The notes under the pieces: model-generated | Seen by the model: only the letters and a program-made list of their open reading frames with translations | The model's database searches: none | What the model was told of the DNA's origin: nothing | Program-made: the position numbers and the translations under genes | Shown: one piece after another, positions 7,123 through 15,643 of the stretch | How the letters are laid out: every line of letters begins with the position of its first letter | Position numbering within the stretch: the stretch's first letter is position 1 | Assembly: GCA_025360395.1 (NCBI GenBank) | Contig: JANYCH010000085.1 | Span: 1-19,646 of the forward strand | Reading direction: 5' to 3' | Source of the DNA: Cytophagales bacterium | GTDB lineage: Bacteria > Bacteroidota > Bacteroidia > Cytophagales > UBA9547 | Length of the DNA: 19,646 nt

Positions 7123-9077
7123 CCAAACTTTCTTCTCCACATAGATAAAATTACAAAACGGGAAATACCAAGTGTGTTTCCTGTTATTTTTTGCTCAAAA
7201 ATCTGGTCCCAGTTCTTATAAAGCAATTTTGTATCTACAAAAGGTTCAAGGTTTTCTGTAACCAGTCCCTTCAATTCATTTTTATATTCCTTAAACCATT
7301 TTAATTCCGGTGTTACAAATCCTTTCTTGTCTTTGCGCAAGCGTATTGCATCAGGAATAACTCCCTTCATGCTTTCACGCAACAGATATTTGCTGGTTCC
7401 CTGATGTATTTTATAAGCTGAAGGTATGGAAAACATATATTCAGCTAGTTTATGGTCATCAGCAAATGGAACCCTTGATTCAACTGAATATCTCATGCTG
7501 TTCCGGTCAGCAGTCCGCATTAAGTACTTGAGAGGCGGACCAGAATATTCATTGTAAAGATGTTGGTTCAGGTTTGATGTAAGAAAAGCTTTTTCTAGAT
7601 GAAAGCGATTTTGATTATTCTTGGTGAATTTTTGGTTCAGCAGCTGTAAATCGTATTTACTTTCTTTTAACAGTTTGAACTCCAGTCGTTCTGGCCATAA
7701 GTTTAAGGATTTTTTTAAAAGAAATCTGGTAAATTCTCTGGTAGAGCTTGCCCCAGAACTGTCAAGGTTCAAAAGTTCTTTAAAATTGAAGTTTTGCAGG
7801 TCGTTTAATCCTTTAACATAGAAATGCTGTCCATATCCGGAAAATAATTCATCTGCCCCCTGTCCGTCTAAAGTCACTTTTATTCCTGTATCATGCACCA
7901 ATTTCATCACATTTGATTGTGATAATGTACTGCTCCCGAAAAAGGGTATATCCTGGGCATATATCAAGCTTTCATAATCTTCAAAAATCTGGGAAGGTTT
8001 AGTTTCAATAGTATGCCACTTTGCACCAGTTGCTTCAACCACTTTTTTGGCCCAAAAAGATTCATCAACAGACGATCCTGGAAAGACTGAGGTGAAGACA
8101 TGAAAAGGATCGGTACCATTTCTTAAGTTATTGGCTGTGCAAACCAACGCCGAACTATCAATCCCTCCGCTCAGGCAAGCTCCTACAGGAACATCTGACC
8201 TAAGACGTAATTTTACTGCCTCATAAATCAGAAATGAAACCTGACCCACATACTCATTTTTCTTTTTTTCTGAAAAAGTCTCATTTTTAGAATTGTACGG
8301 AAGTGTATAATATTTCTGTTTTATTACCTTCCCATCTTTTAGAAATAAATTATAGGAAGGTTCCAGTTCCAGGATATTTTTGAAGAAACCTTCGGATTCT
8401 AATTCAGTTTGACCAATTACCAAGTAATCAAAGACTGCCTTTTCATTCAGTTTCTTGTCTATAAAAGGAAGAGAAACAAGAGCCTTTAATTCCGAAGCAA
8501 ATGCAAAATATTCAGGTGAAATGAAATAATAAAATGGTTTTACACCAAATCGGTCGCGTGAACAAAAAAATGATTTTTCTGTTGCGTCGTAAATTGCAAA
8601 GGACCACATCCCATTAAATTTCAGGACGCAATCTTTCCCCCAAGCTATGTAGGCCTGAATAATAACTTCTGTATCGCTGTGCGAAAAAAAAATGTGGCCC
8701 AGGAAAAGAAGTTCAGCTTTTACCTCCTTGTAATTATATATTTCACCATTAAAAACTATCCAGTATCGTTTGGAAACGTCGCACATTGGCTGGTGACCTG
8801 CAGCACTGGTGTCCAGGATACTTAATCTTCTGTGGCCTAATGCAGTTGTTGGTTGGGAGTTGTGGGTTATGAGTTGTGGGGAAAATGGATACCTTGATTC
8901 ATAGACATTTGCAGGTGTATCTTTGCCACCTGTACATTCTATTTCATCATTTGTAAAAAAAGTAAAACCTTCATCATCTGGTCCGCGATGACGGAGAATA
9001 TTGGTCATATTTTGGAGCCAATTTTTCAGGTCAGGATTTCCTGTCCGTAAACTTAATATTCCGGCTATGCCACACAT
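7116..9077 (-). CDS. asnB: Asparagine synthetase (glutamine-hydrolysing)
   Basis: This 653-residue enzyme makes asparagine from aspartate, ATP and glutamine. Cys2 (MCGIAGI) is the glutaminase nucleophile; the class II amidotransferase domain runs to about 215 with RHRGPDDEG, ALGHRRLSILD and FNGEIYNYKE. The synthetase domain has the ATP-binding loop ACLSGGIDSSALV near 297-309, followed by LDGQGADELFSGYG and RKDKKGFVTPELKWF. Relative to E. coli AsnB it carries a loop insertion at about 40-78, partly encoded by tandem heptads (residues 67-78). The last codons and the TGA stop also fall in a heptad repeat. It starts 25 bases after the M16 stop, so the two are probably co-transcribed. Some close relatives amidate other sugars or peptides in polysaccharide clusters, but no such cluster is seen here. 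Confidence 0.92.
   Translation of the reverse strand: MCGIAGILSLRTGNPDLKNWLQNMTNILRHRGPDDEGFTFFTNDEIECTGGKDTPANVYESRYPFSPQLITHNSQPTTALGHRRLSILDTSAAGHQPMCDVSKRYWIVFNGEIYNYKEVKAELLFLGHIFFSHSDTEVIIQAYIAWGKDCVLKFNGMWSFAIYDATEKSFFCSRDRFGVKPFYYFISPEYFAFASELKALVSLPFIDKKLNEKAVFDYLVIGQTELESEGFFKNILELEPSYNLFLKDGKVIKQKYYTLPYNSKNETFSEKKKNEYVGQVSFLIYEAVKLRLRSDVPVGACLSGGIDSSALVCTANNLRNGTDPFHVFTSVFPGSSVDESFWAKKVVEATGAKWHTIETKPSQIFEDYESLIYAQDIPFFGSSTLSQSNVMKLVHDTGIKVTLDGQGADELFSGYGQHFYVKGLNDLQNFNFKELLNLDSSGASSTREFTRFLLKKSLNLWPERLEFKLLKESKYDLQLLNQKFTKNNQNRFHLEKAFLTSNLNQHLYNEYSGPPLKYLMRTADRNSMRYSVESRVPFADDHKLAEYMFSIPSAYKIHQGTSKYLLRESMKGVIPDAIRLRKDKKGFVTPELKWFKEYKNELKGLVTENLEPFVDTKLLYKNWDQIFEQKITGNTLGISRFVILSMWRRKFGL
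8845..8879. repeat. Five tandem degenerate heptads inside asnB
   Basis: Plus-strand units are GTTGTTG, GTTGGGA, GTTGTGG, GTTATGA, GTTGTGG, the same family as the element at the 3' end of the gene. They encode residues 67-78 (PQLITHNSQPTT) in a loop just before the conserved ALGHRRLSILD block. A 7-base unit is not a multiple of three, so gain or loss of one unit would break the gene. Confidence 0.75.
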
Positions 9078-9102
9078 CTAAAAATAATATTCACTTAAAA
9101 GA

Positions 9103-10356
9103 TTAATTCAATTCATCAGCCTTTTCAGCACGATAATATAATATAGAACTGTTTTCAGGAACTAATATTGTCTTTGCCATCCTGTTTATTTGCTGTGAGG
9201 TAACGTCTGCAATTTGGTCATACTCTTTATTGATATGGTCTGGATCGCCAAGATTTGCTCCAAAAGCCAGGTTCATGGCCCTGTTCAGCAATTCAATTTC
9301 AGAATAAGCCATAGAAGATTCTGCCTGGTTTTTAACCTTCATTACTTCATCATCTTCCACCCCATCTCTTTTGAATTCTTCAATTACTTCCCAAACTGCT
9401 TTCTCGGCTTCTTCAAGTTTCACGCCTTCGTTCAATCTGCCATTTATAATAAACAAACCGGGATCTGCAGAGCCGGTAACATGTGATCCAATCGAATTAA
9501 ACAGAGTTCTTCCTTTTAATAGTTTATTATACAATCTTGAGGAAGTGCCCCTGCCGATAATATCACTTAATAAGTCCGTCGGGTGGTAATCACCACTCAT
9601 CCTCTCGCACATATGGAAGGCCATGTACAAGGCATCTAATGGAACATCAGCTTTTACTTCCAGTCTTTTTTGGCTTTGCTGCTTCTTTTCCTGTGGAAGT
9701 TTTCTAATATATTCTTCGCCTTTCGGTATTGGGCCAAACCATTTTTCCGAAAGTGCTTTTACTTTTTCTAAAGTTACATTTCCCCCTACCACCATTATAG
9801 CATTATTTGGCCGGTAGAATTTATAAAAAAAGGCTTTCACATCATCCATGGTCGCCTCTTCTATATGGCTGATTTCTTTCCCGATAGTATTCCAGCGGTA
9901 AGGATGGGTTGAATATGCCAATGGATTAAGCTTTAACCAGACATCTCCATAAGGTTGGTTAAGGTATCGTTGTTTAAATTCCTCAATTACCACTTTTCGT
10001 TGTACCTCCAGTACCTTTTCATCGAATGACAAGGATAACATTCTGTCAGATTCTAACCAGAAACCAGTTTCAATACTTTGGGCTGGAAGCGTTAAATAAT
10101 AGTTTGTAATATCAGGAGAAGTAAACGCATTATTTTCACCCCCTACTTGTTGCAAGGGCTCATCGTAAGAAGGGATATTTGCAGAACCGCCAAACATTAA
10201 ATGTTCAAACAAATGAGCAAAACCCGTTTTTTGTTCGTTTTCATCTTTGGAGCCAACATTATACAATATATTAATCACGGCCATAGGCGTGTCATGGTCT
10301 TCATGCACAAACACTTTCAAGCCATTATCAAGTGTAAAGGATTCGTATTGGATCAT
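9103..10356 (-). CDS. M16 family zinc metallopeptidase (insulinase/PqqL-like)
   Basis: The start is the ATG at 10356 (MIQYESFTLDNGLKVFVHED), where family similarity begins; the 49 extra codons upstream run back to a TTG through repeat DNA and are unlikely to be translated. The 417-residue protein has the inverted zinc motif H48-x-x-E51-H52 (GFAHLFEHLMFGG), the substrate-binding VGGENNAFTS block and the third ligand in VVIEEFKQRY (Glu125 or Glu126). A C-terminal M16_C half follows (VPLDALYMAFHM, RGTSSRLYNKLL). No signal peptide is seen with this start, so it looks cytoplasmic, like the common Bacteroidota single-unit M16 peptidase; many relatives come in pairs, but no partner is seen here. It precedes asnB. 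Confidence 0.9.
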   Translation of the reverse strand: MIQYESFTLDNGLKVFVHEDHDTPMAVINILYNVGSKDENEQKTGFAHLFEHLMFGGSANIPSYDEPLQQVGGENNAFTSPDITNYYLTLPAQSIETGFWLESDRMLSLSFDEKVLEVQRKVVIEEFKQRYLNQPYGDVWLKLNPLAYSTHPYRWNTIGKEISHIEEATMDDVKAFFYKFYRPNNAIMVVGGNVTLEKVKALSEKWFGPIPKGEEYIRKLPQEKKQQSQKRLEVKADVPLDALYMAFHMCERMSGDYHPTDLLSDIIGRGTSSRLYNKLLKGRTLFNSIGSHVTGSADPGLFIINGRLNEGVKLEEAEKAVWEVIEEFKRDGVEDDEVMKVKNQAESSMAYSEIELLNRAMNLAFGANLGDPDHINKEYDQIADVTSQQINRMAKTILVPENSSILYYRAEKADELN

Positions 10357-10473
10357 AGGAACAAACTTAGCAAATTCTAATCCTGTAAGGTTAGATGAGA
10401 ATAAGATAATAATTGTAATAAAATAATGATAAGTAAAATCCAGGTCCTGATTTACCTGAATAATTATTAGTGA

Positions 10474-10508
10474 GCATCTAAATACTAAGTACCAAATACT
10501 CAAGACTA
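10474..10508. repeat. Second heptad tandem repeat (AATACTA-type) beside the tRNA
   Basis: Five consecutive 7-base units on the plus strand: GCATCTA, AATACTA, AGTACCA, AATACTC, AAGACTA, with a partial sixth (AATAAGT). The unit differs from the GTTGTGA family but has the same period. It lies six bases beyond the tRNA 3' end, in the leader region of the M16 gene. Confidence 0.55.
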
Positions 10509-10514
10509 AATAAG

Positions 10515-10589
10515 TGGGCTGTACTGGGTTCGAACCAGTGACCCCCGCCCTGTCAAGGCGATACTCTAAACCAGCTGAGCTAACAACCC
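10515..10589 (-). tRNA. tRNA-Val (GAC)
   Basis: The minus strand folds into a full cloverleaf of 75 bases. Acceptor arms GGGTTGT and ACAGCCC pair over 7 bp with one G-T, and the discriminator is A. The D arm is TAGCTCAGCTGG. The anticodon stem TCGCC / GGCGG (one G-T) closes the loop TTGACAG with anticodon GAC (valine). The T arm is ACTGG-TTCGAAC-CCAGT. CCA is not encoded; CTT follows. At first glance the GTC on the plus strand suggests Asp, but the correct strand reads GAC. Confidence 0.96.
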
Positions 10590-10669
10590 TTAATAGAATG
10601 GCAATTTCTTGTTTTTATTTCAATTTTAAAACTACAGGTTACCAACTGGATTCCTGACAGATAAAACAT

Positions 10670-10677
10670 TAACTTTG
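10670..10677 (+). promoter_or_regulatory. Candidate -7 box for the large surface-protein gene
   Basis: TAACTTTG matches TAnnTTTG exactly, 32 bases before the TTG at 10710 and 20 bases before a CTG codon (10698) in the same frame. No clear -33 element is seen. Confidence 0.35.
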
Positions 10678-10709
10678 ATTTATAACTAAATAGCATCCTG
10701 AATAGATTT

Positions 10710-13700
10710 TTGTATATAATTTCCATAATGCTATCGGCAGTTCTGGCCTGGGCTAATAGTCCTCATAAGGCCATTACTGCTAAAAAATCCTATGCATTTT
10801 TAGAAAATAAAGGTCAATGGGATAAAAATATTCTTTTTAAAGCCGATATTCCTCAGGGTCAGTTATTTATAACCAGACAAGGCATCAGTTACAAATTGAT
10901 GAGTGATATTCCCTCATCACATCAGGATTCATTAGCAACTTCAAGTACTCATGGCAACCATCGCAGAAAAACCAAGGGACATTTGATCAACATTACTTTC
11001 AATGGATCACAATCACATTTTGATGTTGTGGCAATTAATGCTGACGACACAAAATATCATTTTATAAGAGGGAAAAGCAACTGGGTTAATAATGCCATGG
11101 CCTATAAGGAAGTTAAATTAACAAACCTTTACCCGGGAATTGATTTGAAATTGTCCTTTAAAAATGACTTACTGAAATATGATTTTATAGTAAGGCCTGG
11201 GGCAGATTTCTCAAAAATAGAGGTTGATTACAAAGGGGCAAATAAGATGTACCTGGAAGATAATTACCTGATAATTGAAACCTCACTAGGTAAAATCTAT
11301 GAAAAGCCACCGTTTACCTATCAGGTACAACACAATAAAAAAGTTGAAATCGCTTCCAAATTTATACTGAATGGAAATAAGATCAGGTTTGAGGTTTCAA
11401 AACATTTCAATATAAAGCAGCCTTTAATTATTGATCCGGAGCTTATATTTTCTACTTATTCAGGATCTACTGCCGATAATTTTGGTAATACAGCCACCTA
11501 TGACGAAGATGGAAATATGTATACTGGCGGAATTATTTTTAATAATGGCAGCCTTCCTTCTACTCCCGGTCCGTTAGATTCGCTACATGGTACACCTGAA
11601 TATACCATGGATGCTTTTATAATGAAATATAGCCCTAACGGAAAGTCTCTTCTTCAGGCTGTGTACCTCGGAGGGTCAGGATGCGAGTACCCTATAAGCA
11701 TGATCGTGAACAAAAACAAAGAATTGGTTATCCTCGGAACAACTGGTTCTTCAGACTTTCCTGTAACCAAAACAGCTTTTGATACTACTTTCAACGGTGG
11801 AAAGTGGTTCGATTCATTTTATAATTTCCAGGGAACTATATTTGAAGGTGCCTCACTTTCAGAAGTGTTTGAAAATGGTTCTGATATTTTCATTGCTAAA
11901 TTAGACATTGCCACCTTTTTATTAACCAGTGGAACTTATGTTGGTGGGAGCGATAATGATGGGATCCAGATTTCACGTACTCCTTGTGTAAGAAATTACG
12001 GTGACCAGCTTCGGGGTGAAATCATGACAGACAGCGCAGATAATGTTTACATCGCTTCTCAAACCTATTCGAAATTTTTAAATGGAATCCCTATAACTAA
12101 TTCCGGTCACTTGAATAAAGGAAACCAAGATGCCCTTGTCATGAAACTTGATCCAGATCTTACAACCGTTGTTTGGTCCAAAATGCTTGGTGGAACAGGA
12201 TTTGATTCTGGCTTAGGCATCCGGGTTGATACTTCCAGGCAAGTATATGTTACAGGTGGAACCTCCAGCAGTGATTTTTTTGGTTCTGGTGCAAACGGCT
12301 ATCAGAAAAATTTTGGTGGAGAAGTGGATGGGTACATAGCCCAGATTTCTTCAGATGGTAGTACAGTGCTCAACAGCACTTTTTTAGGAACCCCTCAATA
12401 TGACCAAAGCTATTTTATCGACATAGATGTTGGTCATAACATATACGTTACAGGTCAATCAAAAGGAAGTTTCTCTGTAACTCCCAATACTTATTACAAC
12501 CCCAACAGCGGTCAGTTTTTGCAGAAATACGATAGTACCCTGTCTAAATTGGTCTTTTCAACAGTATTTGGGTCCGGTTCGGGACGTCCAGACATTTCTC
12601 CTACTGCATTTTTAGTTAATAATTGTAATAAAATATTTATTTCAGGCTGGGGTGGTCGTACCAACAGAAGTAAAGAGCAGTTCAGATATACAGACGTTAA
12701 TAACAGGCAAAAAATATACACTTATGACCATGGATATGCAAATTCCCTGACTACAAACATGCCTGTAACACCAGATGCCTTTCAAAAGAAAAGTGATGGT
12801 GATGGATTTTATTTTATTATTTTCCATCCGGATGCAAAAACCCTGGCTTACGCTACACATTTTGGCGGACTCGACAGCACCAATCGTGAACATGTTGATG
12901 GTGGCACAAGCCGTTTTGATAAAAAGGGTATAATCTACCAGTCTGTTTGTGCGGGTTGTGGTGGTTATTCCAATTTTCCAACACCAAATCCAAATGTATG
13001 GTCCCTCACCAACAATAGCAGAAATTGCAACAATGCGTCCTTAAAATTTGACCTTGGTAAAGTAGTTGCCAAGTTCGAAACCTTCGACAGCTTAAAAAAC
13101 ATCCCTTCAGTTTATGGTTGTGTACCACTTACGTTTTTTGTTAAAAACCAAAGCTCAGGTGCTACAAATTATAAGTGGAATGTAGGGAGTGGCATCTTTT
13201 TCGAAAAAAACGATTCGCTGTTTCTCCGGTTTTCTCAGCGTGGAAAGCAAAACATTACACTTATTGCTTTTGATACCACAATTTGCAGGTTAACAGACAC
13301 AGCGAGGGCAGTCGTGAATGCGGGCGACGTGAAAGTGGATTTTGCCCCTGATAATATAGCCTGTTCCACTGCTTCCTTTGTTCCAAATACCAAACTTTAT
13401 ACTCCCTGGGCGAAGGTTAAATGGAGCCCTGTCACTGGCATTTCTGACCCAACGAGTCCTAATCCAAACATTACCACATCGGTTGACATGAAATATGTCA
13501 TTACTGTGAGTGATGATACTTTATGTGTAAAGTCAGACACCTTAAATGTGAAAGTCAGGAAAACCACACCTTCGATTGAATTTAAAATATTGGATTTTGA
13601 CAAAACAGGTGAAAAATATACTTTTTGCTATCCGAACAAGGCCTTTTTCAGAAATCTTTCGAAAGATTATGATTATCTGGAATGGAGTGAAAATGGGTAT

Positions 13701-14564
13701 ATTTTAACTGATGCCGACTCTTTCTACTACAATTTTCCAAAGCCTGGTAAAATGGAATATAAGCTTAAAATATTTGATACTATCTGTCATAAAACGTATG
13801 ATCAAAGCAAGTTTGCAATCCTTTCCTATCCAATAGTAACCTTCCCTCAGGATTTATTGGTTTGTCCGGATTCTACAGTAACTATTCGGGTTATAGGAGA
13901 TTCAAAATACAAATACAGCTGGAAGCCAAAAGTGCTTTTTGCTGATACAAGTATGCAAAGCCAAACCCTCAAAATTAATAGACAGGGAACAATATTGATC
14001 AGCGTGAAGGATTCTCTGGGTTGTGAAACAAAAGATACTTTGAGCTATAACAGGTTTTCCATTCCTGATTTGATCCCTGAAAAAAATGTTAAAATATGTT
14101 ACAAAAAATACGGCGGGGCTGAAATTGTCTCGATTAAGCTGAAGGATTATTCATGGGAACCAACCAAATATACCGGCAACCCATATTTTGTGACTTCAAA
14201 AGGGACTTATATTTTATCTGGTAACACAACAGATGGTTGTCCGGTACGTGACACTGTGAATGTAGTTGAAAAATGTGACCCCGAGTTGCATGTTCCTACC
14301 GCATTCACACCAAATGGAGATGGAAATAATGACTTCTTTTCGGTATTTGGACATGAAGTGGAAACGTTTGATATAAAAGTATTTAACCGCTGGGGAGAAT
14401 TGATTTACTATAGCAACGATTTCAGGTTTAAATGGGATGGTACTTATAAAAACCAAACCGTTCCTATAGGAACTTATCCATATGTAATTTCTTGGCAGGG
14501 TTCTACTTTTGAAGGGGAAATCATTTCTAAAACATTTTCAGGTGATATTACTGTTGTGAAATAG
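10710..14564 (+). CDS. Giant surface protein: SBBP-type propeller repeats and gliding-associated type B T9SS C-terminal domain
   Basis: The 1284-residue protein (TTG start) opens with a hydrophobic export signal (MYIISIMLSAVLAWA, cleavage before NS). Residues ~25-245 match the N-terminal region of this surface-protein class (AFLENKGQWDKNILFKADIP ... LIIDPELIFSTYSG; DUF7948-like). About 245-740 is a beta-propeller of SBBP-type repeats, each with a YLGGSG or MLGGTG turn and a VYVTGGTSSSDF-like strand. Next come the Cys-rich SVCAGCGGYSNFPTPNP, a PKD-like Ig domain (~790-870) and further Ig-like segments. The end (~1195-1284: VPTAFTPNGDGNNDFF, IKVFNRWGELIYYS, PIGTYPYVI) is the CHU_C-type sorting domain used by the T9SS. 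No catalytic motif is seen; adhesion is plausible. ATG 10728 would leave a poor signal; CTG 10698 would add NRF. Confidence 0.85.
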   Translation: MYIISIMLSAVLAWANSPHKAITAKKSYAFLENKGQWDKNILFKADIPQGQLFITRQGISYKLMSDIPSSHQDSLATSSTHGNHRRKTKGHLINITFNGSQSHFDVVAINADDTKYHFIRGKSNWVNNAMAYKEVKLTNLYPGIDLKLSFKNDLLKYDFIVRPGADFSKIEVDYKGANKMYLEDNYLIIETSLGKIYEKPPFTYQVQHNKKVEIASKFILNGNKIRFEVSKHFNIKQPLIIDPELIFSTYSGSTADNFGNTATYDEDGNMYTGGIIFNNGSLPSTPGPLDSLHGTPEYTMDAFIMKYSPNGKSLLQAVYLGGSGCEYPISMIVNKNKELVILGTTGSSDFPVTKTAFDTTFNGGKWFDSFYNFQGTIFEGASLSEVFENGSDIFIAKLDIATFLLTSGTYVGGSDNDGIQISRTPCVRNYGDQLRGEIMTDSADNVYIASQTYSKFLNGIPITNSGHLNKGNQDALVMKLDPDLTTVVWSKMLGGTGFDSGLGIRVDTSRQVYVTGGTSSSDFFGSGANGYQKNFGGEVDGYIAQISSDGSTVLNSTFLGTPQYDQSYFIDIDVGHNIYVTGQSKGSFSVTPNTYYNPNSGQFLQKYDSTLSKLVFSTVFGSGSGRPDISPTAFLVNNCNKIFISGWGGRTNRSKEQFRYTDVNNRQKIYTYDHGYANSLTTNMPVTPDAFQKKSDGDGFYFIIFHPDAKTLAYATHFGGLDSTNREHVDGGTSRFDKKGIIYQSVCAGCGGYSNFPTPNPNVWSLTNNSRNCNNASLKFDLGKVVAKFETFDSLKNIPSVYGCVPLTFFVKNQSSGATNYKWNVGSGIFFEKNDSLFLRFSQRGKQNITLIAFDTTICRLTDTARAVVNAGDVKVDFAPDNIACSTASFVPNTKLYTPWAKVKWSPVTGISDPTSPNPNITTSVDMKYVITVSDDTLCVKSDTLNVKVRKTTPSIEFKILDFDKTGEKYTFCYPNKAFFRNLSKDYDYLEWSENGYILTDADSFYYNFPKPGKMEYKLKIFDTICHKTYDQSKFAILSYPIVTFPQDLLVCPDSTVTIRVIGDSKYKYSWKPKVLFADTSMQSQTLKINRQGTILISVKDSLGCETKDTLSYNRFSIPDLIPEKNVKICYKKYGGAEIVSIKLKDYSWEPTKYTGNPYFVTSKGTYILSGNTTDGCPVRDTVNVVEKCDPELHVPTAFTPNGDGNNDFFSVFGHEVETFDIKVFNRWGELIYYSNDFRFKWDGTYKNQTVPIGTYPYVISWQGSTFEGEIISKTFSGDITVVK

Positions 14565-15626
14565 CTACCATTCAGACAAGCCATTTCTCAGGTTAATCAG
14601 GTTAGTAAAGCCAAAATCCCTTTCCAAAAGTTCAATAGCTTTTTTACTCCTCCCTCCTGATTTACAATGGATTACTACCTTTTTATTTTTAGGAATCCTG
14701 GAAATATATGCTTCAATTTCAGGAAGTGGAAAGTTTTCACCGCCGATATTAAAAGTATCATACTCCTCTTTTCCCCGAACATCTATGAGGTGAAAATCTT
14801 CCTTTTTCTCTATCAGTTTTTTCAATTCAACAGCCGAGATTTCATTTTTAACAGCACATTCAATTGTCAAATCAGTCAAGGTATTGATCAGCCTGTTTTC
14901 GGGGACCATTTCAAATGCCAGCTTATGAAAGTCCATATTCAGCGCATTGTAAACCAACAGTTTTCCTGATAATATTTCACCTAATCCTGTCGCCACTTTA
15001 ATAACCTCTGTTGCCATAATACTACCAATTACTCCGGGCAAAACACCTAAAACCCCTATTTCAGAACAATTGGGCATATCAGCTGCAGAAGGTGCTTGTG
15101 GGAACAGGCACCTGTATGTTGGCCCCTCTTTGTAATTGAACACTGATACCTGTCCTTCAAAGGTAAAAATGGAACCAGATACCAATGGTTTATTTAAGAT
15201 AACACAGGCATCATTAACTAAATAGCGTGTTGAAAAATTATCTGAGCCATCCATTACAATGTCGAAACTACTTATTAAATCTAAAGCATTAGTTGAATTG
15301 ATCCTGGTTTGGAAAGCATCAATTTCTACATAAGGATTTATAGCAGTGAGTTTCGTCTTGGCAACCAATGCTTTGGCCTGGCCAACATCTGATGATGAAT
15401 ACAAAACCTGCCTGTGAAGATTGCTCTCGCTTACAAGGTCATCATCTAAAATGCCAATCCTGCCAAATCCGCTTGCAGCCAGATAAAGTAGGGCAGGGCA
15501 ACCAAGACCGCCTGCACCTACAACCAATATTGAAGAAGAGTTGAGTTTTTCCTGTGCTTCAGGGCCAAATCCTGGAAGAATTATATGGCGTTGGTATCTT
15601 TCCTGTTCAGGCTTACTAAGTGGCAT
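14565..15626 (-). CDS. MoeB/ThiF family E1-like enzyme with C-terminal rhodanese domain
   Basis: This 353-residue protein should adenylate the C-terminus of a ubiquitin-like sulfur carrier (MoaD, ThiS or similar) and load it with sulfur, for molybdopterin, thiamine or thiolation pathways. The E1 domain (1-~245) shows RYQRHIILPGFG, the nucleotide loop VVGAGGLGCP (35-44), the arginine block ESNLHRQVLY, MDGSDNFSTRY and GVLGVLPGVIGS. The rhodanese domain (~262-353) has DVRGKEEYD and the active-site loop HCKSGGRS with Cys321. Unlike E. coli MoeB, three of the four zinc cysteines are missing: only Cys173 (YRC) is kept. Its stop directly abuts that of the giant surface gene. It lies 17 bases after proB. 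MoeZ/MOCS3-like function is the best guess. Confidence 0.87.
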   Translation of the reverse strand: MPLSKPEQERYQRHIILPGFGPEAQEKLNSSSILVVGAGGLGCPALLYLAASGFGRIGILDDDLVSESNLHRQVLYSSSDVGQAKALVAKTKLTAINPYVEIDAFQTRINSTNALDLISSFDIVMDGSDNFSTRYLVNDACVILNKPLVSGSIFTFEGQVSVFNYKEGPTYRCLFPQAPSAADMPNCSEIGVLGVLPGVIGSIMATEVIKVATGLGEILSGKLLVYNALNMDFHKLAFEMVPENRLINTLTDLTIECAVKNEISAVELKKLIEKKEDFHLIDVRGKEEYDTFNIGGENFPLPEIEAYISRIPKNKKVVIHCKSGGRSKKAIELLERDFGFTNLINLRNGLSEW

Positions 15627-15643
15627 TTTTAATAACTGTATTC

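Noticed and set aside
10360..10371. TAAGTTTG on the minus strand just before the M16 ATG as a promoter box
   Set aside because: It ends only about 5 bases before the start codon, leaving no room for transcription start plus initiation.
10357..10503. 49-codon N-terminal extension of the M16 peptidase reading from a TTG
   Set aside because: It runs through tandem heptads and lacks family similarity; homology begins at MIQYESF, and the hydrophobic stretch looks accidental in AT-rich DNA.
10545..10560. Reading the tRNA as Asp because GTC appears on the plus strand
   Set aside because: The conserved arms fold only on the minus strand, where the anticodon is GAC (valine).
10515..10589. tRNA as an integration site for a mobile element
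   Set aside because: No integrase, no repeat of the tRNA 3' end and no foreign-looking genes are found on either side.
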